Source: Setoptus koraiensis
Lineage: Eukaryota > Arthropoda
Assembly (NCBI GenBank): GCA_048013815.1
Contig: CM106585.1
Span: 7,564,001 to 7,628,000 of the forward strand
Length of the DNA: 64,000 bases
Reading direction: 5' to 3'
Shown: piece by piece, positions 24,501 through 34,174 of the stretch
How positions within the stretch are numbered: the stretch's first letter is position 1
Layout of the letters: each line of letters starts with the position of its first letter
Made by a program: the position numbers and the translations under genes
Notes under the pieces: model-generated
What the model was told of the DNA's origin: nothing
The model's database searches: none
The model's input: only the letters and a program-made list of their open reading frames with translations

Positions 24501-25254
24501 CGTATTTGAACCATTTATATTCTGGTTCCGGATAAGCATCGGCAACACAGCGTAGCTTAACTTGATTAGATTGAGATCTCCCGCTTATATCAAAAATGAC
24601 ATCGTCAGGTTCGTTTACAATTTTGGGACCACGTTCCAGCTTGCTCTTATCGTATACATCTTGGCCATAATCTATATATTTGTCAGTCGAAATAAACAAT
24701 TTATTTTTCGAAGCCTCGCACACAACGCCCGTGACAATGTCCCCCATAAGCACTTGGGTCAGTCCCCATCTACCTGATGGTGCATGATATTTGTAGCAAG
24801 CTTTCAAGGCACCACCGCTGAATTGCGTGACATTGCTTTGGGCCTCTTTTGGTAACCACAAGTCTACTATGTTATTCAGGTTGCTCTGATCGCCAGACCA
24901 TCTCCAGTTGCTCATTGAATCTTTCAGTCCGCTGGTCAGCCATGTCCTCTTGTGTGGATCATTGTTTTGCAACCAATCAATTATGAATTTGTTTTCATTA
25001 TAATTGTTGACACTAACAAGCTGAGCGTTGTAGTTCTTGCAAAGCAAAGCTCTATCTGGTATGAAATTCGAGTTGTCCTTTTGTTGAGGATTCAAGCGCA
25101 TAAATCTGTAACAAGATTTTTCATATTTCACCCATCCGCGTGGACATTCCTGAATAAAAGTTGACTGTGAAGATACAACTTCAAGTATGAACACAATAAG
25201 TACTACTGATAAGATTAATTGCTGTCCTAATGAATTTGTCATGTTTGAATACAT
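21565..25254 (-). CDS. Cont: Contactin-family neural/septate junction adhesion protein
   Basis: Invertebrate contactin is a cell-surface adhesion protein that works with neurexin IV and neuroglian at septate junctions and on axons. One exon encodes 1,229 residues. In order: signal peptide (ends near VVSSQS, residue 30); a C-type lectin-like domain (about 36-185, with CPRGWVKYEKSCYRF and a WRWSGD segment); six Ig domains (about 210-805, each with paired Cys and Y-x-C); and four fibronectin III domains (about 815-1229). This order matches insect contactin. Contactins are usually GPI-anchored, but here the frame stops at EKTIKV directly after the fourth FnIII domain, with no hydrophobic tail. 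The protein is therefore predicted to be secreted, unless a small unseen 3' exon supplies the anchor. A second in-frame ATG is four codons in. Confidence 0.93.
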   Translation of the reverse strand: MYSNMTNSLGQQLILSVVLIVFILEVVSSQSTFIQECPRGWVKYEKSCYRFMRLNPQQKDNSNFIPDRALLCKNYNAQLVSVNNYNENKFIIDWLQNNDPHKRTWLTSGLKDSMSNWRWSGDQSNLNNIVDLWLPKEAQSNVTQFSGGALKACYKYHAPSGRWGLTQVLMGDIVTGVVCEASKNKLFISTDKYIDYGQDVYDKSKLERGPKIVNEPDDVIFDISGRSQSNQVKLRCVADAYPEPEYKWFKYEPSSDSSDSRREIDVLSDNRFTLTDGTLIISNPLAEIDRAQYQCQARNRYGIVISKKITLQFGYITEFTKKRSPERGQENWGKALSCDAPSRRPSTLNYYWSRSEFPNFVTEGPRIFISRDGNLYFSSLEKIDRANYSCNVQSVISSTGRTGPSFPLYVDSGSSGQKLQFANDFPKVFPEGPFAGQEVRLECMAYGYPTPSYNWTRTGTTNRLPDQFRILNDGKVLSLPKIKIEDEGEYICTAVLDSYFIQKSVYVSVQATPKFTQPIEDQILYPGETMTLTCEAFGLPAVTYTWYKDGQDTSQIVDSRYIIINSDKISTLSINGISFHDAGMYQCAAINQHGSAFSTAQVKVGEFRLNFNKYALPSSTHAMVGQEITLACAPEGLPQAHKIEWYKNGQPLFNREISYYSRTIEKLKNNFLYIKNLTLEDEGKYECVASQVGVLGDTVRPRTSTWLVVLSKPMDTNRLLVRELARYGDAFKVLPCDVIGNKNQEISHVWYKNGIKINFESDGEKFSKSESGSLVLHNITYVDEANYTCQAKTSVGSVEFSGRLIVEGPPDPCGQVVAEIQTGNRARITWTDGYNHGSRITSHTIEARTNYNSTWTVIANRVFDAPLLKVSQSVRLQYFRRYFVISDLLPNTQYMFRVSSANEHGIGEPSAPSPQYKTEASEPRYAVTNLNGGGGKAGTLVIRWDPLPRALWGDDEIWYMVHYKRNESQDYERQELKAAGNRSAYTISVGTDNSYKLYNVAVFPVNRIGVGPPNRANIYSAQMMPNIQPSSVYAVAFNSTSLNVTWSPIVEDVPENNDKVVGYRIKYWPSKRNPQTDSLTTLKRGLKTWGLIVGLMPDTEYQLVVMAYNDAGSGPQSESFRIKTYKSAPLRPPTSVEVSPSVSDSVIVRWRGVSTVSTDEEPILGYKVRYWRTNENISKAKVIDIKLGGKELTATIDDLIRGEEYKLRVLAYSAGGDGKMSSPEKTIKV

Positions 25255-26037
25255 AAACAGTGATTTGGCAGTGATAGACAGATGATAGATTATGAAAAAT
25301 AGGTGTCCGATCTAGAAGTCATTAGATATTAAGTTGATATTTGGTGTTTTCTATAACCTAGAACCAATCATGCGTCCAAAACAATGCTTCTTCTTGTTGC
25401 TGAAATCTTTATTTTAATGTTGCGACTGACCACGAACGCCCTTCCATTAGGCAACTTTTATAAACAACAATGTGTCAGACAATTAAAATCATGTAATCAT
25501 TTCCATCTCACTGCGGCCAACGCCCAGGCTTTGATGCTCACAAGAATGATTGCGGGCATTTCTACCAATGGGCGTGTTTATAAGTATTATTGAATAGATC
25601 TTATAGATTTTATAGATTAATAGATCTTGGAACCACTATCGGGCTATGATTGATAGATTCCCTTTTTAGAACCAACTAACAATTTCAGTTCTCAAAAGAT
25701 TGCCCTAAATTCAATCTGATCTACACGTTGTAAACTGGGACAAAAAGATTGACTTGGAATATTTCATTCCGACCACTATTTATGATTAGAAAAAATGTGA
25801 GAAAACAATGATTTTCTGCAAGCTTCATGATGGCGCTTCATTGATGTTGATTTTGTTACATGCGTGTCACATGTTTTTGAGCGTTTCAAGATTCTCAAAT
25901 ATGTCTGGCATTTTGCACCATTTTCCACATCAGGTTTGGATGTTTACACTGTAATAAAACAGAAACATCATTATTTAACCGAAAATATCTCTTTCCGGCA
26001 TATTTGTCCTTCTACTACTATCCATCACTCGCGGAGG
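25255..26037. promoter_or_regulatory. Divergent promoter region between contactin and PTRHD1
   Basis: The two flanking genes point away from each other, so both promoters should lie here. Apart from the 69-codon frame at 25384-25593, I see only AT-rich sequence and a TAGAT-type short repeat near 25590-25630. The stretch just upstream of PTRHD1 is open in frame back to 25864 but has no ATG. Confidence 0.4.
25384..25593 (+). CDS. Possible small secreted peptide, unknown
   Basis: An ATG in good context (AACAATG) opens 69 codons. The start MLLLVAEIFILMLRLTTNA reads as a signal peptide. The mature part would be about 47 residues with two cysteines in CVRQLKSC and a Tyr-rich end (VYKYY). There is no dibasic processing site and no match to a neuropeptide or toxin family that I know. 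It sits in a divergent promoter region, where chance frames occur, so existence is uncertain. Confidence 0.25.
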   Translation: MLLLVAEIFILMLRLTTNALPLGNFYKQQCVRQLKSCNHFHLTAANAQALMLTRMIAGISTNGRVYKYY

Positions 26038-26382
26038 ATGTCTTTAATTGTTCAATACATACTCATCAGAACCGACCTCAAATGGGGTACAGGTGCTTTG
26101 ATTGCCCAAGGGTGCCACGCATCTGTTGCAGCCATCTCCAAATCTCTGAACTCACACAATACTAAAAAATATCTGGAGGACTTGGAAAACATGCGCAAAG
26201 TGGTCCTCAAAGTTGAAAGTGCTGAGGATCTAAACGAACTGAGCAACAAATTGAAAGAGGCAAATTTAGAACATCATCTTTGGATTGAAAATCCTGAAAA
26301 AGTTCCGACATGTATAGCCTTGGCCCCGATGCCTAAACAAGAAGTGCAAGACTACTTCAAGAACCTCAAATTGTTTAGATGA
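26038..26382 (+). CDS. PTRHD1: PTRHD1, peptidyl-tRNA hydrolase II domain protein
   Basis: PTRHD1 is a small protein with the peptidyl-tRNA hydrolase 2 fold; whether it is an active hydrolase is unsettled in the family. The first ATG of the open frame is at 26038 (the open stretch before it lacks ATG), giving 114 residues, close to the usual length after the leader. Conserved blocks are IVQYILIRTDL, GALIAQGCHA, MRKVVLKVESAEDLNEL and the C-terminal PTCIALAPMPKQEV...FKNLKLFR. Single exon, no introns. Confidence 0.93.
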   Translation: MSLIVQYILIRTDLKWGTGALIAQGCHASVAAISKSLNSHNTKKYLEDLENMRKVVLKVESAEDLNELSNKLKEANLEHHLWIENPEKVPTCIALAPMPKQEVQDYFKNLKLFR

Positions 26383-26535
26383 TGTTTGGGTGTTTACTTT
26401 AGAAATCAGAGCATTGTATTGTGCATCTTTCTGTCATGCGACGCTTTTAGACATTTTTTCACAGATATTTAATAATAATTACAAACAAATTCAAAGACTA
26501 TATACTCAGATTTCATAAATAGACTATATACAAGC

Positions 26536-27555
26536 CTAAGCTCGCTTTTCAAATTGTTCACGTAACTTAGATCCCATCAATGCAGGCGATCTAGTTACCA
26601 AACCCACATCTCCCTCTAAGGCATCTATTTTGGCTTGAGCACCACCTTTTCCTCCGGCAATAATTGCACCTGCATGACCCATTCTTCTACCGGGAGGAGC
26701 AGTCACTCCAGCAATAAATGACACGACTGGTTTATAGTTTGGACCTCTTGGGTTATTTTGTTTCAAAAATTCGGCTGCCTGCTCTTCTGCTGAACCTCCA
26801 ATTTCGCCGATAAGTATGATGCCCTCGGTTTCAGGGTCTTTTAAAAATACTGATAAGCAATCGATGAAATCTGTACCATTGAACGGGTCTCCACCGATGC
26901 CAACACATAAAGACTGACCCAGTCCCTCTTGAGTTGTTTGCTGCACCGCTTCATAGGTCAGTGTTCCTGATCTTGAAACGATTCCTACCTTTCCTGGTGT
27001 GTGGATGTGGCCAGGCATAATACCTATTTTACATTGGCCGGGCTTGATTATTCCGGGGCAGTTAGGGCCTATCAGTCTGGTCTTGGATTGTTTGACTAGT
27101 TTATTCTTGACTCTGACCATATCCAGCTGTGGTATTCCTTCGGTTATACACACAACGAGTCCAATGCCGGCGTCGATGGCTTCAATTACAGCAGCAGCAG
27201 CATATGGAGCTGGTACATAGATTACAGTGGCGTCAGCTCCTGTCTTGTCCATTGCTTCTTGAACTGAGTTGAAAACGGGTAGATCCAAGTGTTTTGTGCC
27301 TCCTTTACCTGGCGAAACACCTCCGACGAGATTTGTTCCATATTCTATTGCTTGTTTACTGTGGAAGGTGCCCTGTTTTCCAGTGAAACCTTGGCATATG
27401 AGTCGAGTCTCCTTGTTGATAAGAAGAGAATTCCTCGTAGAAGAATAACAATGTCGTATGGCGCCATGCTTCTCGCTGACACCTTGACAATTTAGACGAG
27501 TCGCCTTAACAAAATGAAGAGCGCCTCGCGACAAACACTTTAACGAGCTCGACAT
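26536..27555 (-). CDS. SUCLG1: Succinyl-CoA ligase [ADP/GDP-forming] alpha subunit, mitochondrial
   Basis: The alpha subunit forms succinyl-CoA synthetase with a beta subunit in the mitochondrial matrix (TCA cycle, substrate-level phosphorylation). Single exon, 339 residues. The CoA-binding domain begins at [20 protein letters not shown]. The phosphorylated His is in [16 protein letters not shown] (about His294). IGEIGG and GPNCPGI blocks are also intact. The N-terminus is basic and hydroxylated, as expected of a mitochondrial presequence. Within it, residues 17-35 ([17 protein letters not shown]) closely resemble the domain start at 48-67 ([17 protein letters not shown]), suggesting a small internal duplication of this gene's own 5' coding end. 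Confidence 0.96.
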   Translation of the reverse strand: MSSSLKCLSRGALHFVKATRLNCQGVSEKHGAIRHCYSSTRNSLLINKETRLICQGFTGKQGTFHSKQAIEYGTNLVGGVSPGKGGTKHLDLPVFNSVQEAMDKTGADATVIYVPAPYAAAAVIEAIDAGIGLVVCITEGIPQLDMVRVKNKLVKQSKTRLIGPNCPGIIKPGQCKIGIMPGHIHTPGKVGIVSRSGTLTYEAVQQTTQEGLGQSLCVGIGGDPFNGTDFIDCLSVFLKDPETEGIILIGEIGGSAEEQAAEFLKQNNPRGPNYKPVVSFIAGVTAPPGRRMGHAGAIIAGGKGGAQAKIDALEGDVGLVTRSPALMGSKLREQFEKRA

Positions 27556-27957
27556 TATCTAGCAGTAACTAATCAATGTAATAAACTAGAATATTTCTGG
27601 CTTCTTAGATCTAATACTAGGCTTGTCCAAATTGAGAGAATCTTGAAATACTCCTGGGCTTCAATATTTAACAATTATGGTCGACTTGACTTAATATGCC
27701 TCTAGTCTGAAGGATAAAAGTACTGCGCGAAATTCAAACGCATATATTGCCTGGCAATAGTTGCTCAGCAGGACCGGCTAAAATTAACTTGCTGTTGGAG
27801 CTCGACAACTTTTGAGAAGTCCGAAGAAGAAAAAAGAATTTCAAATGTCCCAGCACGACAAATTTATGATCGAAGATAAAACTTGACAACAAGGCTATAT
27901 GATAATAGAAATTGGTTAAAAACGAACAAAAGAGAACTATCTATAAGAGAATAAATG
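27556..27957. other. Promoter of SUCLG1 and 3' flank of eIF3a
   Basis: About 400 bp separate the SUCLG1 start codon from the eIF3a stop. No distinct element is seen beyond the eIF3a polyadenylation signal at its right end. Confidence 0.4.
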
Positions 27958-27963
27958 TTTATT
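27958..27963 (-). terminator. eIF3a polyadenylation signal
   Basis: Minus-strand AATAAA 7 nt past the eIF3a stop codon (27971-27973). If used, the 3' UTR is only a few tens of bases. Confidence 0.6.
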
Positions 27964-27970
27964 GAAAGCT

Positions 27971-30900
27971 TCATTCTGATTTTTGAACTGGAGTTTCTTT
28001 TTTGCGCCAAGATTCCTCTCTCTCCGGATCATTGGGTTTAGGTATGGCACGCCAGTTTGAGGCTTCATCAGCTCTTACTCTGGATTGATCGTCAAAGCCG
28101 CCGCGTCTTGGTGGTGCATCATCGAATCCGCCGCGTCTTGGTGGTGCATCATCGAATCCGCCTCGCCTCGGTGGTGCATCATCGAATCCGCCTCGCCTCG
28201 GTGGTGCATCATCGAATCCACCTCGCCTCGGTGGTGGACCATCGAATCCTCCACGCCTTGGCGGTCCATCGAATCCACCGCGTCTTGGTGGCCCATCAAA
28301 TCCGCCGCGTCTTGGTGGTGGCCCATCGAATCCTCCACGCCTTGGAGGTCCATCGAAATCTGGGCGCCTAGTTGGCGGTCCATCGAAATCTGGGCGCCTA
28401 GTTGGCGGTCCATCGAAATCTCCGCGCCTTGGTGGCGGTCCATCGAATTCCGGACGCCTTGGCGGCGGTCCATCGAAATCTGGGCGCCTTGGTGGCGGTC
28501 CATCGGAATCTCCACGTCTTGGAGCATCGAAGTCTCCACGTCTCGGCGCATCGAAATCTACACGCCGTGTTTGAGGTGGTTTGACTGAGTCAGGCGCAGG
28601 TTCTCCAACTTGATCACGTGGAGGCATGTTTTGACGAACCATCTCGTGGTTGTCGCGCGGCTTGGCTACATATGCAGGGGCTGGCGGTGCTGGGGCTGGA
28701 GGGCCTGAACGCCTCCAGCTGACCTCTGCATCGGGTGTGGGGCCAGGTACCGGGGGGCCTGGACGTCTCCAGTTACTGTCGGCCTCGGGTTGTCGTGCAG
28801 GTGGATGCGCGTCAATGCGTAGCCTGGCGCTCTCTCTTTCTCTGGCCAATCTCTCCGCCTCTTCTCGCGCTTCTATCTCCTTCAATCTGGCTTCCTGCTT
28901 CTCTAACGTTCTACGACGTTCCAACTGGAGTTCTTTCTCTTTTTCGGCTTCAATTTGTTCCTGTCTGTGTTTTTCAGCCAACTCTCGTTCCTTGTGATAC
29001 TGAGCTCTACGTTCCTCACGCCTCTTCAATTTGCGAGCCTCTAATCTTGATCGCTTCTCTTCTTCAAACTTGGCATTAAACTCGATCATTTTCTTTTCAT
29101 AGTTTGTCTGATGTCGCTCATTAACTTTGCTGGAGAAAAGGTCTGCATCATCCTTGAATTTATGAAGTCTCTCACACAAAGTCAGAGCGAGTTCTCTCTC
29201 AGCCTTCAAGTCAGCTATCCTCTGACGTTCGCAAGCTTCCCACTTTTCTTTGTCCAATTCTTGCCATTCTTCGTATTCTTTCTCTAAAAGAGGTATTTCT
29301 TCCTGTCTTTTAGCTCGCTCAAAGTGGTCAATCTTGCGCTCTAGTCTTCTTTGTTTGGCGTGTTGCTCTTTTTGCTCTTTCTTAACTTGCTCGAGTCTTT
29401 TATCCTTGATATCTTCTAGGCGAACCTTGGCTATCTCCTCATCGTTCATACCCTCATATTCTTTAAGACCACTACGCTCAATTTGCTCTTTAGTCAACAA
29501 AGTAGTCCGCTCAGCCTGCTCTTTATTCTTTCGCAAACGCTCACGGTTCTCTCGTTCCAGATGCATTCGCTGAGTTTCCTCTTCAATGAGTTTTCTCTGC
29601 CGTGCCTCTTGCCGTAATCGCTCTTCTTGTTCCATCTTGTGACCTAATAGCTCGAGCTGCTTTTTGCGCTCTTCAATAAGGTGCTGCCTGGCTAATATCT
29701 GATCATGCTCGATATCTTTGCGCCTCGCATAGTTATTCATGATATTGGCACTGATTCGATTACGCTGAGTTTCAATAGCTTGCGGTTCTATCATCGATCT
29801 GGCTTTCAATAAGGTTGAATACATGCTAACCAACTGAAGGCGAACTTGTTCACTAGGCATGCTCTGTAAATGGGGACCTTCAATAACTTCCTCTGCCTGA
29901 GACACACAAAGTTCAGTTCCAAAATGCAAACAACCCTTTCTATGGTCTATGCGAACCTGTAGGTCATTTCTTCTCGCGGCTTCAACCACCATTGTTTCAA
30001 GATAAATACTGTCGGCGAATGGACACAACTCAACTAATCTCTTGTATTCAATCGTCTGGTAGACTTGTGAAACTTCTTTGAGTAGTCGTAATATAGCAAT
30101 ATCTTTCAAAGCCGGAACATAATTCCTAAGGTCAGGACAATCGTCGCATTTTTCCATAAACTCTATCACAGATTGAACACGTCCACATAGAGCCAATGGA
30201 TGGAAATCGACTTCGACGGCCCTATACAATTCTTGTAAAGGTGGATAAGCATGCTGCAGGTAACCCATGCGTTTCAAGTCTTTAATCAAGTGAGCTCTTG
30301 TTGGTATAGTAGTGTTCAGACCAAGCAATGAGGCTAGATTACGTTGATGATTTTCTACTATGTTTTCCTCTGTATCAACTAGCTTATCAATATCAGGCCT
30401 GTTTGGAGGTATAGGAATAGTCAATGTAGCAATAACAAGTCTGGATGCCATACGCTGAACGTCTTCGGATGTGATACTTTTTTTGAGCTCTCTAGTTAGA
30501 TGAAATAATCTAAATAATGCCGCCGCATGAAACAAGTGGCAATTCGCTTTCCAAAACACTAAAGATAGTTTTTGATAATAGTTAGCCATAAGTTGTGGTT
30601 TCGGGGGTTTCTTATTAAGATTCATAAGACCATATCGTTTGATGTCGTCAGTGGCACGATATGCCTCCTGCCACAATTCAATTTGAGTTGCGCTTTCCAA
30701 TTGAATTAGACGTGTTTCTAGATGCATAGCAAGACTTTCGGCATTGTTCAGATTAACCATATGATTCTGACCGTGACTTGATTGTTGCGCGTTCAAATGC
30801 GTCTTCTTCAGATAATCCATGTGTGTGCGCAAATTGTCGCATAGTTTACGAAACTCCGTTTTACGATTATATTTTACACAAAAATGAAAAGCCTGATGAG

Positions 30901-31553
30901 CAATCTCATGGTAGAGGGCCTCAGTGCGGACGTTGTTCTTAAGAAGATCTAAACACTGTCTGTAGGCCTCCCACAAGAACCTGACCCAAGGTATTAGTTT
31001 GACCCTATCCGTTCTATCTTGGCTGTCCTCGCTACTGACAGCACTCAGCAATATATCCTCTGGTGTTTGGACAATGTCAAGATCATCAACTTCATTCATG
31101 GCGTAAGCTGCTGATCTATTTCTAGCCCATTCAGCTTTGTCTTCAGAAAGTTGTATGTAGCGCTTGACGACATCCTCAAATGATTTAATATTCGTCTGTT
31201 GGCAGATGAGTTTATATTGGAAGATTCCCTCTTTAGCAACATAGCTTTTACGAAGATCAACTGATAATTCTAAATATTTGAACATAATTTCCTCATGACA
31301 TTTTTGCCATGATCTGTGACGCTTTGCCCTAATTGCATCGCACAATGTTTCCAAAGCGCTACCTCGTTTGCCGACATCGATGAATTCTAGAGATTTTCAT
31401 TTGATTTGTGTTTGGATAATTAAGAGTGGGAGAAAGATTAGCAAATACATCTAATGATACTATTATTTGTTAATGTTATGCCACTCTGTCGGACAAAAAC
31501 TCACCATTGGCACGCTTTAGAGCGTTCTCTATCTTCAAGAATGTACTGGGCAT
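27971..31553 (-). CDS. eIF3a: Eukaryotic translation initiation factor 3 subunit A
   Basis: eIF3a is the large scaffold of the eIF3 complex, which binds the 40S subunit and recruits mRNA. Exons are 31505-31553 and 27971-31386 (1,154 residues), separated by a 118-bp intron. The 49-nt first exon (MPSTFLKIENALKRAN) was found by matching the family N-terminus; splicing gives RANEFIDVGKRGSALETL, which is in frame and family-like. PCI-containing helical repeats cover about residues 1-530, with IQTPEDILLSAVSSEDSQDRTDR and DLQVRIDH blocks. A charged coiled coil follows (about 540-870). The C-terminus carries about 17 copies of a 8-10-residue Arg-Arg-Gly-Gly-Phe-Asp-type repeat, the counterpart of the 10-residue repeats of vertebrate eIF3a. 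Confidence 0.97.
28086..28566 (-). repeat. Coding minisatellite in the eIF3a C-terminus
   Basis: About 17 tandem units of 24-30 bp encode RRGGFDGPP, RRPDFDGPP and RRGGFDDAPP variants. The units nearest the C-terminus (28097-28220) are near-identical at DNA level, which suggests recent copy-number change there; units further from the stop are more diverged. Confidence 0.9.
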
Positions 31554-34174
31554 ATTGGAATTCCAATGATCCCGCTAAGTAATAATATGATTTGCAAATA
31601 AGTTACTAATAATTGTATAGTGATAATGTTCTATTGATATAATTTGTTATTGATTATTCTTATCCTGACCAGAACACTTTTGTGTTAAAGTGAAACAAGT
31701 GTGTTAAATAATAATAATTTATTCTTCATATGCCATATGATAACCAGATAAATACTTAAAGGCCTGACACACATTGGTCGCCGATACGATTATCTGCACT
31801 GTTCACTATATTGATGTGCGCAAAAGAACGATACACATGCACAACTTACCGGAAGAATACAATCGAGTGCAGCTACCTCTTGAGGGGGAAGGCACTTGGA
31901 AAAAGCGCAACATTCGAAATGAGCCAAAATTTTTTTCCGAGAAAATGTGCCTATCTGTCCAATGTCTGACGAAATTAACCGGCGAAATTCTTGTAGATAT
32001 CACTCCTCAATGTTTTAGGAGGAATAAATTGGCACCTCAAATGAAAAATATTCATTCTAATTCATTCGACATCAAGAGCATTGCTTACAATATACATGTG
32101 TAGCTTTAAACACAAATACAGTTCATCGCGTCCATTACTAGAAGAAAGATGTGTAGTCTATCAAATCATGTGGTGGTCTCCCAGGTCGGGTGTAGTTTCT
32201 TTTGCAAATCTCGACTGTTAGCTTCTAGTAGTTGTCCTTTGAGTTTGGAATCGGTCAGATTCAAATCAATTTTGTCGTAGTGACTCACACAGCCTGTGAG
32301 TCATAGTCAACTTCATGTAGAAATCATCGTTCGCGTGCCTGCCAAATAACATGCTCTGATAAAGTTGATGTACCTGTAAAATATCTCCGGGAAAAATATT
32401 TCCAAGAGAACCTCACAACAAACTAGATATACATCTAGCATTCTTCTAGTTTATGACTTGTCAAGCCTAGAGAGAGAAAAGCAAGTTCAATGGTGATTGG
32501 GTCGAGTATGACATGGCCAGCAACGCTGGAGATATAGTAAGTTTCACAGAGAACAAAAGATTCACAACCTGTAAAAAAGTTGATCTGAGGCTTGAGTGGC
32601 GGTGGTAATTGGCAGAAAGAAAAGGCGCTGAACAAAGCGAGCTAAACTGGGACTTCGAAAATTGAACTTCTAAGTGCATAATTGAACATGATCGATCGCT
32701 ACTTACCGACTCTTATAATGAACAACAACAAGAGTCAAGCTAGACATAGCAAACTAATCAATGAGTTTCATTCCATTCAATTCCAGCTTGCTCACTATGA
32801 ATAATAGGCACTATGAATAATAGGCTACCTTTCTCACATAGCTATTACTAATTATAGCTTTTTTAATCCTATCCAACTAGATTAATAATATTATAGTACT
32901 TTGTGAGCAACCTCTTTCATCGGTTGCTGAAAATAATAATACAAGCACCTATCTTGTAGCCACATATTTGAATTCTGTCACACAATCGAGCTAGGTAGTC
33001 TGCGAATAGCAATAGTGGTTTCATTCTATTTGAAGAGAGGAAGAGAATGCTTTTGGGAGCTCATCGATTGTGTCATGCAATAAAATAGATCTTACACTGA
33101 CAAGACTGATTGTGAGCAAAACTACATACTACCACAAGAATCTAATGTTTACAAGAAGAATAAGAAGGAGAGACTGGACATGTTCGAACCATGATGGTTT
33201 TACTTGTGTGAGTGGCTGTGAGCATCAGCAACAACATTGACGAAAACGTCGAAAGATATCAATCAATATTTACATTGCATCATGAACATAAAGAAAAATT
33301 TAATCATCTCCATGATAACAATAATTTTACTCGGAAGAGTAAACAGATAGATTGGATTGGTAGGCTGGATAAGTTGGTAGTAGTGGTAGTGGTTCGTCGA
33401 TAATAGTTGTTGGTTGTCGCAGGATCACCATCAGCATCATCGGGGTAAGCAATTTGTTGAGCAAGAAGAACGAATTATCAGTTGGGAGAAAAGAAGAATA
33501 GGAAAGAAAAGGAAAAAGTTCATCGAGCTCTTAAACTCGAACTAGAAAATGAATAACTTCAAACGCATGTTCTGTCGTTGTTACTGCAAGTTGATAAGCA
33601 AGTAAACGTTCGGCAAGCTATTGTTGCAATTGCAAAGTTTCCTTCTTCTGAGTTGAATCGATCACGCTCGAATACCTGCAAAACAAACAGAATAGCATAT
33701 TCAATTTTCACTGTCATCATCACAAAAGTTACTATTATTATTATCATCGTTGGTATTAGCATCATTCCTTCATTATATCATTACTTTTCACGCCAACTCA
33801 ATCAACAAAACTACACCGGTGTACAGGATAATGTGAATTCTAGAAACTGCATTCATCAAATTTAGTGTGCACTCTGACAAGATACAAATCATATCCGAAC
33901 TTCTTAGATCAGCTCAAGCCGACCAGTCTCAATTGTTTCGCTAATTCCTTGCTGCAACATTATAAGTATCGGATAGAGCAAGAAAAGACTGTTTCGGTGA
34001 AGCTAGTTTCGTGTATGTATGTGAGCGAGAACTAGTGGGTAGAAAAGAGCAAGTCAATGCGATCATTGACGTTGATTTGATGCTTATTTGTGACCAGCGA
34101 CCACCAAGTCCAGCCCTGAATTTCTAGCCATAAGAAACTGTCCCGACAACAATACTCATTTCTTCCTCAGTGGA
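31554..34174. other. Intergenic region, eIF3a promoter to PPP1R14
   Basis: It includes the eIF3a promoter, AT-rich spacer and possibly leader exons of the PPP1R14 gene. Apart from one open frame at 31774-32103, I see no coding signal. A frame at 33578-33865 is rich in Ile from an ATT run, starts without ATG and is not supported. Confidence 0.4.
31774..32103 (+). other. Unassigned 109-codon open frame
   Basis: The frame is open for 109 codons but has no ATG until codon 22 (MHNLPEEYNR). Its composition is protein-like rather than repeat-like, with charged and Cys residues and a block TGEILVDITPQC. I do not recognise it. It could be an exon or a decayed copy of a gene from elsewhere; no splice sites or neighbouring exons could be tied to it. 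Confidence 0.2.

Noticed and set aside
25864-26037. N-terminal extension of PTRHD1
   Set aside because: The stretch is open in frame but contains no ATG; family homology begins at 26038.
28057-28588. Plus- and minus-strand frames over the eIF3a repeat
   Set aside because: Period is a multiple of three, so other frames stay open; shadows of eIF3a.
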